The position numbers and the translations under genes were made by a program. 64,000 nt of DNA from Candidatus Melainabacteria bacterium. GTDB lineage: Bacteria > Cyanobacteriota > Vampirovibrionia > Obscuribacterales > Obscuribacteraceae. Shown piece by piece: positions 26,585 to 35,693 of the stretch. The stretch is from NCBI GenBank assembly GCA_003153555.1, contig PLZS01000082.1, positions 1 through 64,000 of the forward strand. Direction: 5' to 3'. Every line of letters begins with the position of its first letter. The stretch's first letter is position 1. The notes beneath the pieces were generated by a model that saw only the letters and a list, made by a program, of their open reading frames with translations, was not told the DNA's origin and did no database searches.

Positions 26585-27877
26585 TTACCAATCTCCAAGC
26601 CGACTGTAGAACTGGAATTGATCGGCACCAGGCAAACCTCTTACATCTGCCGTATCAAGCTGGTGAATACCGTAAACTAAAAGTGGTTTCGTCAGCGCAT
26701 ACGTTTCGCTCTTGCTCCATCTGTCTTTCTTGTATTCGGTCGTACCAAAGTTTTTGGCATTAAATTCGAAGGTCTTCGGATCTTCTTCCTTTGTGCATGC
26801 CGGCCGTTGTGCATACACATGTCCATGATCCTTTTCTTTCGGGGAAGAGGTATAGACCCAACCATTGTCGTATTTGTGTACTATTTGTTCGACCTGGTTT
26901 TTATTGTCAAAAGTCTCCACTGCGCTCTTCTTGCAGATCTGTGTAGGATCGTCCCAATATGGCCTGTTGAACTCATATTCTTTTGACACCAGATCTCCCT
27001 TCTCATTGCGGTGCACTGTTAGGCTTTTGACATTTTCGCCATCGTGTCCATGAAAACTGATCTTTTCATCTTTTGGATGAGCTGGTGCATCTTTTGGATG
27101 AGCTGGTGCATCCTTTAACTTAGCTTCTGCTTCTTTCTTCGCTTCCGCTTCCTTCTTCGCTTCTGCCTCAATTAGCTTTTTCGCTTCTTCCAGCTTCTTA
27201 GCATGATCGTCCGGTTTCTCTTCGTCCGCCTTTTTCGCTTCGGCTATCTTCTTCGCTTCCGCTCCCTTCTTAGCTTCGGTTTCAGACTTGGTGGCATCTG
27301 TCGGAACTCTTCCAGCCTTCAGATCGGCTAATTCTTGCCTCAATTTTTTGTTCTCTTCTTGCATCTCTTTCATCGCTTGGAGAATACCCTTCAGCGTGTC
27401 CTTCTCCGCATCCTCAGGCTTATTCGGCTTATCAGCTTCTTTAGTCTTAGACGCGGAAACATCTCCCGTCACGTCCTTTGGAACTCCTGGCCGAGTATTA
27501 CCAAAGTGCAAATCTAGACTACGGTCGGTGGGGGATTGTTCTGCATGATAGATCGCCCTCTCAATCGAGTCTGGTCCTGACATAGTGAGAATGTTGGCAT
27601 TGTTATAATTTTGATCGCCACATGTGGGTCTAGAGTAGGTTGCGTTGCTTGCCTTGGCCATATCAAATCCGCACGCTGGAAGATAGCCGTCCTTTTCCAA
27701 TTGTGCGGTTACAGCTGCAGCATTAACCTTTCGGATTTCGGGATTTGAACTGCTGTTATGAATATCCCGATCTTCTTCATGGAACGCCCTTGTGCTGTCG
27801 CCATTGCGCGCAGCAGCCTCGATTTTTGCCGCTTCAGTTTGGACTAGAGCCTGGTTCCATATACCTTCATTCGCCAT
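26585..27877 (-). CDS. Lys/Glu/Ala-rich coiled-coil protein of unknown function
   Basis: 430 residues from ATG 27877, chosen because AGGAG lies 10 nt upstream. Residues about 145-175 form a coiled coil (LKGILQAMKEMQEENKKLRQ) and about 190-255 a charged helical stretch of repeated EAKK blocks, followed by a duplicated DAPAHPK heptad. The C-terminal 150 residues look globular (ISFHGHDGENVKSLTVHRN, KEYEFNRPYWDD) and may bind something through beta structure. There is no signal peptide. It is divergent from the DUF4388-like gene with a tandem TTTGAG site between. Confidence 0.7.
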   Translation of the reverse strand: MANEGIWNQALVQTEAAKIEAAARNGDSTRAFHEEDRDIHNSSSNPEIRKVNAAAVTAQLEKDGYLPACGFDMAKASNATYSRPTCGDQNYNNANILTMSGPDSIERAIYHAEQSPTDRSLDLHFGNTRPGVPKDVTGDVSASKTKEADKPNKPEDAEKDTLKGILQAMKEMQEENKKLRQELADLKAGRVPTDATKSETEAKKGAEAKKIAEAKKADEEKPDDHAKKLEEAKKLIEAEAKKEAEAKKEAEAKLKDAPAHPKDAPAHPKDEKISFHGHDGENVKSLTVHRNEKGDLVSKEYEFNRPYWDDPTQICKKSAVETFDNKNQVEQIVHKYDNGWVYTSSPKEKDHGHVYAQRPACTKEEDPKTFEFNAKNFGTTEYKKDRWSKSETYALTKPLLVYGIHQLDTADVRGLPGADQFQFYSRLGDW

Positions 27878-27988
27878 TGCTGCATCTCCTATAATCGTCA
27901 CTTTAGAAACTTAATTACCCTTGTGGGCTTTGATGAGAGTTCAACCGGTCCATTCAGGCTGTCCGATGCGAGAACAATATTCTTCAAA

Positions 27989-28009
27989 TTTGAGGATTCT
28001 TTGAGGATA
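27989..28009 (+). promoter_or_regulatory. Tandem TTTGAGGA repeat, candidate response-regulator site
   Basis: TTTGAGGATT (27989) and TTTGAGGATA (28000) repeat at an 11-bp step in the divergent gap between the coiled-coil gene and the DUF4388-like gene, 112-132 bp and 99-119 bp from their respective starts. Same motif as upstream of the histidine kinase. Confidence 0.45.
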
Positions 28010-28107
28010 TAAAGATCTCCTCAAGGCAAAGCGTTATCAGCGAGCGCAAGCGCCCTGCAACTCACCTAGCTTCATAAATGCCGTCTTGTTAGACGTTAAG
28101 AAGACCG

Positions 28108-29136
28108 TTGCTTCGGGAAAATCAAAAGATACGGGAGAGATCGCTGAAATTGAACGTTCAATTCGCTGGCACACTTCAATATCAATTGCAGCTGTCTGAG
28201 GTCCTTCGCACGGTCATGGAAGGCAGCCGCGAGGATCTCAGCGCCCTTCTCCTGACAGATGTCGACAATGGTCGCTACGGCACTATTTTTATCTCGCAAT
28301 CTCGCTATGTTTGCGGAGCTGATTTAAAAGATGCCGCTGGTGCTCAAATTGACACAGGGTATGAAGCTCTAAAGATTATCTGCGCACTTGTTTCTGCCAA
28401 CTTTAAGTACGTCACGGCGCCTGCCGAATACTTCGAGAAAGCCGAATTAACGCTCAATATCGAGATTATCAAAATACTAAGTTACTTACCACGATTACCC
28501 GCTGACAGCGCTGAACTGCAAAGCGTAGAGTCCCTTTTAGACAGAGTGTTCAGCACGGAAGCCAATGCATCGAAACCTTCCGAAGTTAGGCGTGAACCGG
28601 CTCCAAAACCAAAGAAAAAAAGTGATTGGCACTCAGTTCCGATGCCGCACACGGCAGACAAGTACGAAGAAGACGTTGAGGTGAAATACGCTACTCTTGA
28701 AGAGCGCGCCTTAGCAGAGCTCGGTCCACCGGGTTCTCGGGTTAAGAAGAAAAAAACGTCATTCATAATGAAGGTGATTAGACGGATAGGATTCTTTTTC
28801 TATAGCGCATACACCGCCCCAGCTCACGTGCTAAAACGGCTTGCCCTGCCTGTAATCTTGCCACTGCTGGCGATCGCCTTGCTTTATCAACTGAGTATAT
28901 TCCTCGCACCTAAATTCCGCGCACTTAAGCTGCCTTCAACACCAGCAATGAAACATGCTCTGCCAGAGCGTGCAGTGCGAAGCGCACCCGTTTATCGAGC
29001 GCCACAACCGCACAAGGCACAGCCAAGTCAAGTGCCACACCCTGCGGCCTATTCAGAGACCACACCGGCCTCGGTGCCAGTACCAGTACCAGGCGCAATT
29101 CAACATCGTCATGCGTATCAATCCACACCGCAATAA
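28108..29136 (+). CDS. DUF4388-like protein with C-terminal membrane anchor
   Basis: 342 residues from a TTG; the true start may differ. Residues about 15-130 (VQFAGTLQYQLQLSEVL, GRYGTIFISQSRYVCGA, GYEALKIICALVSANFKYV) match DUF4388/PATAN-type domains, which occur in cyanobacteria and deltaproteobacteria in signalling proteins. A charged linker follows, with PKPKKKSDW and a Lys-rich stretch. Then come one membrane helix (about 245-265, LALPVILPLLAIALLYQL) and a Pro/His/Gln-rich tail that would be outside the cytoplasm. The layout suggests a membrane-tethered signalling or adaptor protein. Two 26-bp palindromes lie after its stop. Confidence 0.6.
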   Translation: MLRENQKIRERSLKLNVQFAGTLQYQLQLSEVLRTVMEGSREDLSALLLTDVDNGRYGTIFISQSRYVCGADLKDAAGAQIDTGYEALKIICALVSANFKYVTAPAEYFEKAELTLNIEIIKILSYLPRLPADSAELQSVESLLDRVFSTEANASKPSEVRREPAPKPKKKSDWHSVPMPHTADKYEEDVEVKYATLEERALAELGPPGSRVKKKKTSFIMKVIRRIGFFFYSAYTAPAHVLKRLALPVILPLLAIALLYQLSIFLAPKFRALKLPSTPAMKHALPERAVRSAPVYRAPQPHKAQPSQVPHPAAYSETTPASVPVPVPGAIQHRHAYQSTPQ

Positions 29137-29279
29137 CTGACACCAAATACGATTGCGCATAGCAGGTCGAAGCAGTTCGGCTGGATTAAGTCCGTCGATA
29201 TTGTTCAGTCCTGACTTTTAGCCTTGGCGTCGGGGAAATATTAAATCGGATTACTCCTTAAAAAAGACCATGCTGCTTC

Positions 29280-29305
29280 GTAAGAAATAACGCTGTATTT
29301 CTAAC
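29280..29305. repeat. 26-bp palindrome, copy 1
   Basis: GTAAGAAAT, 8 nt, ATTTCTAAC. One of six intergenic elements of identical length built on GTTAGAAA and TTTCTAAC. It lies in the convergent gap between the DUF4388-like and OmpA-type genes, 81 bp before copy 2. Confidence 0.6.
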
Positions 29306-29360
29306 AAGGGGTATCTCGAAATTTGGCTAAAGTTCTCTATGGCAGTACCAGTCTGGAATC

Positions 29361-29386
29361 GTTAGAAAAATTCTTTTTTTTCTAAC
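29361..29386. repeat. 26-bp palindrome, copy 2
   Basis: GTTAGAAAAA, 6 nt, TTTTTCTAAC; perfect 10-bp arms. Same gap as copy 1, with an 81-bp step. The A-T stem with U-rich 3' arm could act as a bidirectional terminator. Confidence 0.75.
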
Positions 29387-29548
29387 AACTCTAACTAGAA
29401 AAAAGTAGCCCTCACTGCTTTTAACAATTGAACTTTTCATAGATCGGCACATATTTACTCAACAGATAGCTTCAGCAGCAGGAGGGAAACAACAATTGTT
29501 TGCATCTCCAACTGGCGTGCGATCGAGAACTTCTGGGAACGGCTCAGG

Positions 29549-30673
29549 TTAAGGCATAACGATGATTTCGACACGCCGATTCTTTTCACGGCCTTCGTCT
29601 GTAGTGTTCGGTGCGAGCGGTCGGGTCTTGCCATAACCCTTTGTTTCAATTTTGAGATTGGTTAGTTTTTCATCTGTGACAAGAAAGTCTTTAACGGCTT
29701 CAGCACGAGCTTCGGACAATTTTTGATTGTACTCGTCTCCGCCAATCGAGTCTGTGTGACCTTCTATGATCAGTCTAGCGTTTGCATGCTGTTTCAAAAT
29801 TTGGGCTATCTCGTGGAGCTCGTTTCGCGCACCCGCTTTTACTGTCGAGTCTTTGTAGTCGAAGACCACTGAACTTTGCATCGACAACTTAAGAGCCGAT
29901 CCGATCGCGCCAACAGCGTCGATATCCGCCCCAGGATAGTCGCCTTCGCAGTGGGAGCGGAGATCTCTCAAACGGACGTAGTGAAAGATTTCACCTGGAA
30001 TAATATGTGGACCGATATCAACCGCGGAAGTAGCACCAGAAGTTTTGCCGATATCAATCCACTTTCTTCCGTCCTCAGAAATCGAAAGCTCGCATGCTTC
30101 TTCATCCTCACCTACTTCAAACACGTACAAATCCGGACCTTTCACATCAACAAGTGCGTTGTTAGTGAATCTGAATGTGACTTGCCCACCGCAACCCAAT
30201 GTTAGTGCAACAGGGCGACTGTCATTGGTGCCATATTTGTAATCAGGAGGACCCAACATATTCTTTGGATCCATAAAAGGCGCAGCTGCACCCGGATCTC
30301 CTTTGTCAAACTCGACGATTTCGTCGGCAAAGGAAAGATCACCTTCCGGGAAATGAACCAACTTTCCACGACTATCAGGATAGTCCTTTGGCTCCATCTC
30401 GCTTTTTGATTGGGCCGGCGTGGGCTGCGGGCTAGCAGCTTGCACCTTACTCGTGCTTACACTATTGCTGTTAACAGCGCTCCCAGAATCGGATGACTTA
30501 TGGATTGAAGTTGAATCGGATAAACCACTGCTAGAGGTGCCAGAAGAAGAATTGGGAGAAGTGGTCTTAGTAACATTCTTGCTCGCTTGTCCGAGCGTGG
30601 GGCATGAAATTGCTCCAGCTACCAGCCCGATCACCACGACCGACCACTTCGACGCTTCAATTTTTGATTTCAT
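29549..30673 (-). CDS. OmpA-family peptidoglycan-binding outer membrane protein
   Basis: 374 residues from ATG 30673, which opens a signal peptide (SVVVIGLVAGAISCP). A Ser/Thr/Asn-rich linker (about 30-85) leads to a beta-rich domain (about 95-255) with LTLGCGGQVTFRFTNN, LYVFEVGEDEEACELSISED and GADIDAVGAIGS. This looks like the secreted beta-sandwich seen in some Bacteroidetes OmpA-type proteins. Residues about 260-374 are a canonical OmpA C-terminal domain (LIIEGHTDSIGGDEYNQKLSEAR split here as IIEGHTDSIGGDEYN and LSEARAEAV, then GYGKTRPLAPN, NRRVEI) that binds the peptidoglycan stem peptide. It probably links the envelope layers. It is divergent from the next gene. Confidence 0.88.
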   Translation of the reverse strand: MKSKIEASKWSVVVIGLVAGAISCPTLGQASKNVTKTTSPNSSSGTSSSGLSDSTSIHKSSDSGSAVNSNSVSTSKVQAASPQPTPAQSKSEMEPKDYPDSRGKLVHFPEGDLSFADEIVEFDKGDPGAAAPFMDPKNMLGPPDYKYGTNDSRPVALTLGCGGQVTFRFTNNALVDVKGPDLYVFEVGEDEEACELSISEDGRKWIDIGKTSGATSAVDIGPHIIPGEIFHYVRLRDLRSHCEGDYPGADIDAVGAIGSALKLSMQSSVVFDYKDSTVKAGARNELHEIAQILKQHANARLIIEGHTDSIGGDEYNQKLSEARAEAVKDFLVTDEKLTNLKIETKGYGKTRPLAPNTTDEGREKNRRVEIIVMP

Positions 30674-30940
30674 TTTGTACTCGCAACCAAACGTATTATC
30701 AGCAAGTCGACATTCGCCTGCAGAATATTTTGCCGCGTGAGCGCAGACTTCAAACACGGCATGCTCTCGCCAAGCAATTCAAAGTCTCGTTCACGCTCCG
30801 GTCTCCATGATTGCATTCCAGGCAATGATGGGGACAATTTGATACTAAAGGCGGGGTATTTGTCCCATTGTCAGGCACCTACTGCTTGGGTAGTATCTGC
30901 ACAATCCTCTATCATCCAGTCCAACAAAGGTTTCGTAAAC

Positions 30941-31609
30941 ATGGCCGATAAGATAAGTATTCGCGATCTGACCACTCAGTTAGAGCACGGCGATGGACAC
31001 AATACATCCTCATTTTTCAGTGGAAAGTTTGAAGAAGAACGCTTCAAAGATCTGGAGGCGATCCGCAAGCTCAACGAGCAAGACAGGACCACTGGCAAAA
31101 CCGCGGTCACTCTTAATTGCGAGAAGGACTTCTATTATTCCGATACCATCAACATTACTGCCACAAATGGAGCGTGGGATGAGTTTAAGGGAGGCAAGAG
31201 TCTTTACTCAGACAGTCTAGACCTGCACACGCTTAAACACAGCGATGCCGCAGACAAAGTTCCGCCAATACGCCATGGGGTGAACGTGCGCACGCTCACA
31301 AGTGCGTTGGAATCAGGAGATGGTAAGGCATTACAGATTGCCCTAGACGGCAAGTATCAAGAAGAGCGAGCCAACATCCTCAATCAGGTGGGCGCTCTCA
31401 ATAAATTAGATCTGGCTGCTCACAAAACCACTGTCACACTGCAGATCGATGTAGCAGGAAGCAAGCACAATGCCGGCACCATGTCAGTCGATCGAGTACG
31501 CTCCGGATTTCACGACTCGTTCTTTGGCGGGGTGCCTCTTTATCGCGAAACTCTTGATTTAGAAACAGGCAAACGCGACATTTCGGCCAGTTTTGACGGG
31601 CGCAAGTAA
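30941..31609 (+). CDS. Protein of unknown function with two tandem repeats
   Basis: 222 residues from ATG 30941 (AAAGG upstream). Two repeats of about 100 residues cover the protein. Repeat 1 has RDLTTQLEHGDG, EERFKDLEAIRKLNEQD, TAVTLNCEKD and SLYSDSLDLHTLK; repeat 2 has RTLTSALESGDG, EERANILNQVGALNKLD, TTVTLQIDVAG and PLYRETLDLETGK. So each unit is a helix pair, a strand and an F-x-GG-x-x-LY loop. No signal peptide or known domain. It ends 3 bp before the convergent mnmG stop. Confidence 0.75.
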   Translation: MADKISIRDLTTQLEHGDGHNTSSFFSGKFEEERFKDLEAIRKLNEQDRTTGKTAVTLNCEKDFYYSDTINITATNGAWDEFKGGKSLYSDSLDLHTLKHSDAADKVPPIRHGVNVRTLTSALESGDGKALQIALDGKYQEERANILNQVGALNKLDLAAHKTTVTLQIDVAGSKHNAGTMSVDRVRSGFHDSFFGGVPLYRETLDLETGKRDISASFDGRK

Positions 31610-31612
31610 CAA

Positions 31613-33520
31613 CTAATGGGTTACGAGTTCAGCGCGATCGTTATCTTTGCGACCGGCATATGCAGCAGCCCGGCGAGCCGTTTCTAATGAGACAAGCAAA
31701 ACGGAAATATCGGCTGGACTGACACCACCCATTCGAGCCGCTTGTCCAAGCGTTTCGGGGCGGATCTTGTTCAACTTCTCGCGAGCTTCCTTGCAGAGAT
31801 TTTCGAGGGCAAGATAGTCGATATCCAGAGGCAATTTCACAGCATCAAATTTTTCGGTTTGTGCAACATGATTTTTCTGTCGCTCTATGTAGCCTGCGTA
31901 CTTAATCTCAGTTTCCAATTCGAGTGCAAACTTAAATATCTCAGGTGCGGGGTGCACCTTAGCGATTACCGAGTAAGGCACTCTTGGGCGTCTCAACAAT
32001 TCTTCCAAAGTCACGGATAATTTGAGTTGCTCGTCGAACTCTGACAAGGCATCATCCCATTCTTGCGACGGATGAATGCGAGTCTGTTTTAGTCTCTTAC
32101 GCTCGTTGATAATCGAAGCTTGCTTTTCCTCGTAGACTTTCCAACGCTCATCATTGACCATCCCAATTTCGCGACCGAGGGGAGTGAGCCTCTGATCGGC
32201 ATTGTCTTGTCTAAGCAACAAGCGATATTCGGAACGCGAAGTCATCATGCGATATGGTTCGCCGATTTCCTTGGTCACCAGATCATCAATCAGAGTGGCT
32301 GTATAACTGGTGGAACGCATAAGTACAAAAGGCTCTTTGCCCTGAACAAAATGCGCGGCGTTGATACCGGCCATGATGCCTTGAGCTGCCGCTTCCTCGT
32401 AACCACTAGTGCCGAGCATCTGCCCCGCTGCGAAGAATCCAGGCATATCTTTTGACATGAGTGCATGGGTAAATTGAATCGCAGGCAAATAATCATATTC
32501 GACTGCATAGGCAGGTCGAACCATGATTGCATTTTCCAATCCAGGCAATGAATGAACAATCTGATGCTGGATCGCGACCGGTAAACTTGTCGAACAACCC
32601 TGCAGGTAAACCTCATACGTCGAGCGACCTTCAGGTTCCAGGAAAAATGCGTGACTTTCCTTGTCGGCAAAACGCACCACTTTGTCTTCAACAGAAGGAC
32701 AATATCGTGGACCGACCCCATGAATCATGCCGGAGTACATGGGGGATTCATGCAGATTGTTGCGAATCAGCTCATGAGTAACAGCTGTCGTTCGCGTCTG
32801 ATGACAAGGCATCTGCTCGCGCACCGGGCGATTATCCAGAAAGGAAAAGAACTGCAGGCTATCGTCGCCTGGTACGATCGGCAAATTCGTGTAATCGATG
32901 GTGCGCCCGTCTAGTCGAGGCGGCGTACCTGTCTTCAATCGATCCATCTTGAAACCGAGCGACTTCAAATAAGCCGATAGACCCACTGCAGGGAATTCAC
33001 CGGCTCGACCAGCGGGCATCGTTTCTTTGCCAATCCAAATAGTGCCCTCTAAAAAAGTGCCGGCGCAGAGCACTACGGCCCTTGAATAAATCCGATCACC
33101 AAAGGCAAGTTCGATACCTGAGATTTCACCATTCTCGGTCAGAAAGCTTTTTACCATGCCCTGACGCAAGCTGACGTTGGGCAACGATTCCATATAATTT
33201 TTCATCCAAGCGCTGTATTCCCGCTTGTCTGACTGGGCTCGGAGGGACTGAACTGCGGGACCCCGGCTCATATTCAGCATGCGCATCTGCAGATAAGTGG
33301 CATCTGCGGCAATACCCATGACACCACCGAGCGCATCAATTTCCTTGACCAGATGTGACTTTCCAGGGCCGCCGACCGCCGGGTTGCAAGGCATGGCTCC
33401 AATTGTGTCGAGATTAACAGCAAGCAACAAAGTTGTACAGCCAAGCGCCGCTGCGGCATTAGCAGCCTCGCAGCCACCGTGTCCCCCACCAATCACAATC
33501 ACATCATATTTTTGGGTCAT
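31613..33520 (-). CDS. mnmG: tRNA uridine-5-carboxymethylaminomethyl modification enzyme MnmG (GidA)
   Basis: 635 residues, the family length. The FAD-binding GGGHGGCEAA at 11-20 and the signature PAVGGPGKSHLVKEIDALGG begin the protein. Further motifs are CAGTFLEG, KTGTPPRLD, the loop with TLIDDLVTKEIGEPYRM, TSRSEYRLLLRQDNAD and the C-terminal ALENLCKEAREKLNKIRP. With MnmE (not in the window) it modifies U34 in the anticodon of several tRNAs, using FAD and methylene-THF. A 30-bp hairpin lies 50-79 bp upstream of its start. It appears to be a single-gene unit. Confidence 0.97.
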   Translation of the reverse strand: MTQKYDVIVIGGGHGGCEAANAAAALGCTTLLLAVNLDTIGAMPCNPAVGGPGKSHLVKEIDALGGVMGIAADATYLQMRMLNMSRGPAVQSLRAQSDKREYSAWMKNYMESLPNVSLRQGMVKSFLTENGEISGIELAFGDRIYSRAVVLCAGTFLEGTIWIGKETMPAGRAGEFPAVGLSAYLKSLGFKMDRLKTGTPPRLDGRTIDYTNLPIVPGDDSLQFFSFLDNRPVREQMPCHQTRTTAVTHELIRNNLHESPMYSGMIHGVGPRYCPSVEDKVVRFADKESHAFFLEPEGRSTYEVYLQGCSTSLPVAIQHQIVHSLPGLENAIMVRPAYAVEYDYLPAIQFTHALMSKDMPGFFAAGQMLGTSGYEEAAAQGIMAGINAAHFVQGKEPFVLMRSTSYTATLIDDLVTKEIGEPYRMMTSRSEYRLLLRQDNADQRLTPLGREIGMVNDERWKVYEEKQASIINERKRLKQTRIHPSQEWDDALSEFDEQLKLSVTLEELLRRPRVPYSVIAKVHPAPEIFKFALELETEIKYAGYIERQKNHVAQTEKFDAVKLPLDIDYLALENLCKEAREKLNKIRPETLGQAARMGGVSPADISVLLVSLETARRAAAYAGRKDNDRAELVTH

Positions 33521-33569
33521 GGAAATTCCGCTTTGTTGAGAGCCGAACCCAAAATATGGCTAGGCACTT

Positions 33570-33599
33570 AATTGGCGGCAGATGGCTGCGTAGCCAATT
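33570..33599. promoter_or_regulatory. Hairpin between mnmG and the PCYCGC gene
   Basis: AATTGGC (33570-33576) pairs with GCCAATT (33593-33599), and inside it GCAG pairs with CTGC around the loop ATGG. It lies 50-79 bp upstream of the mnmG start and 71-100 bp upstream of the divergent gene, so it could be a leader structure or an operator. Confidence 0.45.
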
Positions 33600-33669
33600 C
33601 CAGGATAAGTGTGCCATCATATCAAACATAGTCAGTTGAGCGCCTATTCTAGTTTACATATCAGCCCAC

Positions 33670-34218
33670 ATGAAGTCTGGAGCAACAACAATATTCGGTG
33701 GTCTATTCGTGTCCTTGGCTATTGGCTGCGTTTTCGCCTGGTCGGAATGGAGCGAAATAACCCAGGCAAGCGAAACGAAGCCGCGACCGCCAGCTGCAAA
33801 CGGCGCGGTCAAAAGCATCTTGCCGGCTGGGCAGTTTTTCGGGCAGGCAGCAGTAGGCTATCAAGCCGCACAGCAATGCCCGGAGATTATCGCCAATTTG
33901 TTCTGCTACTGCGGTTGCGATATGACCGACAAGCATACGACTCTGCTGGACTGTTTCACTTCAGAGCATGGCGCCGACTGTCCGATCTGCACTGATGAGG
34001 CAGTTATTGCCGCTCAGATGAAGAAACTTGGCAAAACTGTCCCCCAGATCCAACAGGCGATCGACAGCAAATACGCGAAGGAATATCCGTTCCAAGAAGA
34101 GAGTCCGGCGCTCAAGAAGTACCGCCTGATGGCGCTCGGGGCTAAATCGACAAGCCCCGACAAGCCGTCTGGCAAACAGCTTAAACCGGGACGCACGTCT
34201 GGAACTTGCTGCAAATAA
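33670..34218 (+). CDS. PCYCGC-motif exported protein
   Basis: 182 residues. A hydrophobic N-terminus (8-27, IFGGLFVSLAIGCVFAW) is a signal or anchor. The core has NLFCYCGCDMTDKHTTLLDC, then HGADCPICTDEAVIAAQMKK and TVPQIQQAIDSKYAKEYPF. This matches the PCYCGC family, with the leading Pro replaced by Phe. The clustered cysteines (CYCGC, C, CPIC) suggest metal or heme handling outside the cytoplasm, as proposed for relatives of copper and cytochrome assembly. The C-terminus ends in CCK. No partner gene is next to it. Confidence 0.75.
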   Translation: MKSGATTIFGGLFVSLAIGCVFAWSEWSEITQASETKPRPPAANGAVKSILPAGQFFGQAAVGYQAAQQCPEIIANLFCYCGCDMTDKHTTLLDCFTSEHGADCPICTDEAVIAAQMKKLGKTVPQIQQAIDSKYAKEYPFQEESPALKKYRLMALGAKSTSPDKPSGKQLKPGRTSGTCCK

Positions 34219-34287
34219 CACTGATAGTCGACATTATCTCAGTAAATTGAGGCATAATTGTGTGGTTGATTGTCCACATGGTGTTGC

Positions 34288-34728
34288 ATGGAGTTCCAGC
34301 AGTCAAGTGAGGCTAATCCGACTGGGCGCCCAAGGGTGCTCGTAGTTGATGATGACCTCGTCCATCAAAAATTGATGAAACTGGTCAGCGACCATCTTGC
34401 AATAGACGTGGAAGTAGCCAGCACTAGCAATGATGCCCTGGAAATTCTTGCCACCGAGAGCTTCGATATAATTTTGATGGACTGGCGGATGCCGGTGACT
34501 GACGGGCTGACCTGCACATTGAAAATTCGTGAGCTGCAAGACGCACAGGGCAAGCGTATTCCCATCATTGCTGTCACCGCCCACGCGCTCACAGGAGATC
34601 GTGAACGCTGTCTCGCTGCCGGCATGGACGACTATCTGGCTAAGCCCTTCACTCTGGAACAGCTGCAAGAAAAGATCAAAGAATGGCAGAAACAAACAGA
34701 TCCGAACCAACTGAAAGTAAGCGAGTAA
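34288..34728 (+). CDS. Stand-alone receiver domain (CheY-like)
   Basis: 146 residues from ATG 34288; no clear ribosome binding site. It is a complete receiver: DDD acidic pocket, phospho-acceptor Asp in IILMDWRMPVTDG, Thr in IIAVTAHALTGD and Lys in YLAKPF. The DWRMPVTDG and AHALTGDRERCLAAGMDDYL pattern is typical of receivers working with hybrid kinases. It has no output domain, so it likely acts in a phosphorelay or by protein contact. No kinase is adjacent. Confidence 0.88.
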   Translation: MEFQQSSEANPTGRPRVLVVDDDLVHQKLMKLVSDHLAIDVEVASTSNDALEILATESFDIILMDWRMPVTDGLTCTLKIRELQDAQGKRIPIIAVTAHALTGDRERCLAAGMDDYLAKPFTLEQLQEKIKEWQKQTDPNQLKVSE

Positions 34729-34955
34729 CAGACAACCTGAACCGATGAACCAGATTCGGTGGCATAGCGACCTGCTATTTCTTGACATCCAGAGCGTGAT
34801 TTTCGTCAACACAACTTTGCTAATGCGCAGCAGTGACAGGCGCGCAAACAAGCTGCAAACCATGGAAGGATCTAGGGTTTTCCCATATGTAACATCGGTA
34901 AAGTTCTGCTAAAATTAAGCAACTTGAAACCTCCTTATGCAGAAAGGTGCGCAAC

Positions 34956-35348
34956 ATGGAACAACTTGCCATGCATTGCCAGGAAGCTTATACCTTTAGG
35001 ATCGTTTGTGATGAACGATGCGCGCTCGTGAGCAAGTTGGCGGCGGTTATCAAGCACTGGGATCGCACCAAGAAATTCACGTTTATAAACCGCGAATGCG
35101 CCGAAGATAAAGATAGAAATCTGTTGAGCCAATTCGACTCGAGCCCATGGAGCCTAGTTCTTTTCGATGATTTAAACTATCGATGGGAGGGTCCTGAATC
35201 CATTCCTATCATTCTTAAGAACTTGCCCGGCGGAAAAATAGCTGCAGTTTTCTACTGCTTGCCAGGCACAATGTGGCTCACACGCCAGCTTTACTTGCTA
35301 GTCTCGCGAAATCGCAGACGTTTCGTGCAACAACCTGGCACCACGTAA
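34956..35348 (+). CDS. DUF393 (DCC1)-like protein with altered cysteine motif
   Basis: 130 residues from ATG 34956 behind AAAGGTG. It follows the layout of the DUF393/YuxK thiol-disulfide family: an N-terminal strand with a Cys motif, SLVLFDDLNYRWEGPESIPIIL in the middle (LVLFDDLNYRWEG then SIPIILKNL), and LPGTMWLTRQLYLLVSRNRR near the end. Relatives have a C-x-x-C motif after the first strand, but here it reads CDERCALVS, with Cys spaced by three, so redox function is doubtful. No signal peptide. Monocistronic by appearance. Confidence 0.6.
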   Translation: MEQLAMHCQEAYTFRIVCDERCALVSKLAAVIKHWDRTKKFTFINRECAEDKDRNLLSQFDSSPWSLVLFDDLNYRWEGPESIPIILKNLPGGKIAAVFYCLPGTMWLTRQLYLLVSRNRRRFVQQPGTT

Positions 35349-35503
35349 TTTTATTCATCGCACAATTCTAACTAACCTCCTTTCTATCGAAGCTTGAGCA
35401 TAGGTAGGCTGACCTGCTTAAGGCGGAGTACTGGCGGCGGCAGTATGCAGTAAATAGTATCGCCTGCAGTATCAGCCGATGAAAAATCCAAGGAGAATGA
35501 AAA

Positions 35504-35665
35504 ATGAAGCGGGAAATAGTTTACGCAGCAATGTTGATCGTTGCAGCCACCTTGCAGGTGGTGCCAGGGCAGAAAGAGCAAGTTGCGAAGATGCTTGTAC
35601 ACGTCGCATACGATACTACCGAACCACTAAAAGAGTTCTATATATGTCAGATCTATCGATTTTGA
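35504..35665 (+). CDS. Small 53-residue protein
   Basis: ATG with AAGGAG 8 nt upstream. The peptide starts MKREIVYAAMLIVAATLQVV, a basic-then-hydrophobic N-terminus that could be a membrane anchor or signal peptide, and ends ICQIYRF. No family is recognised. It stands alone between the DUF393-like gene and a convergent gene. Confidence 0.5.
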   Translation: MKREIVYAAMLIVAATLQVVPGQKEQVAKMLVHVAYDTTEPLKEFYICQIYRF

Positions 35666-35693
35666 TAGGGAATGCCACAACCAATGAACTGTA

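Noticed and set aside
29280-29386. A CRISPR array from the repeated palindromes
   Set aside because: Only two units per site, no constant-length spacer series and no cas genes.
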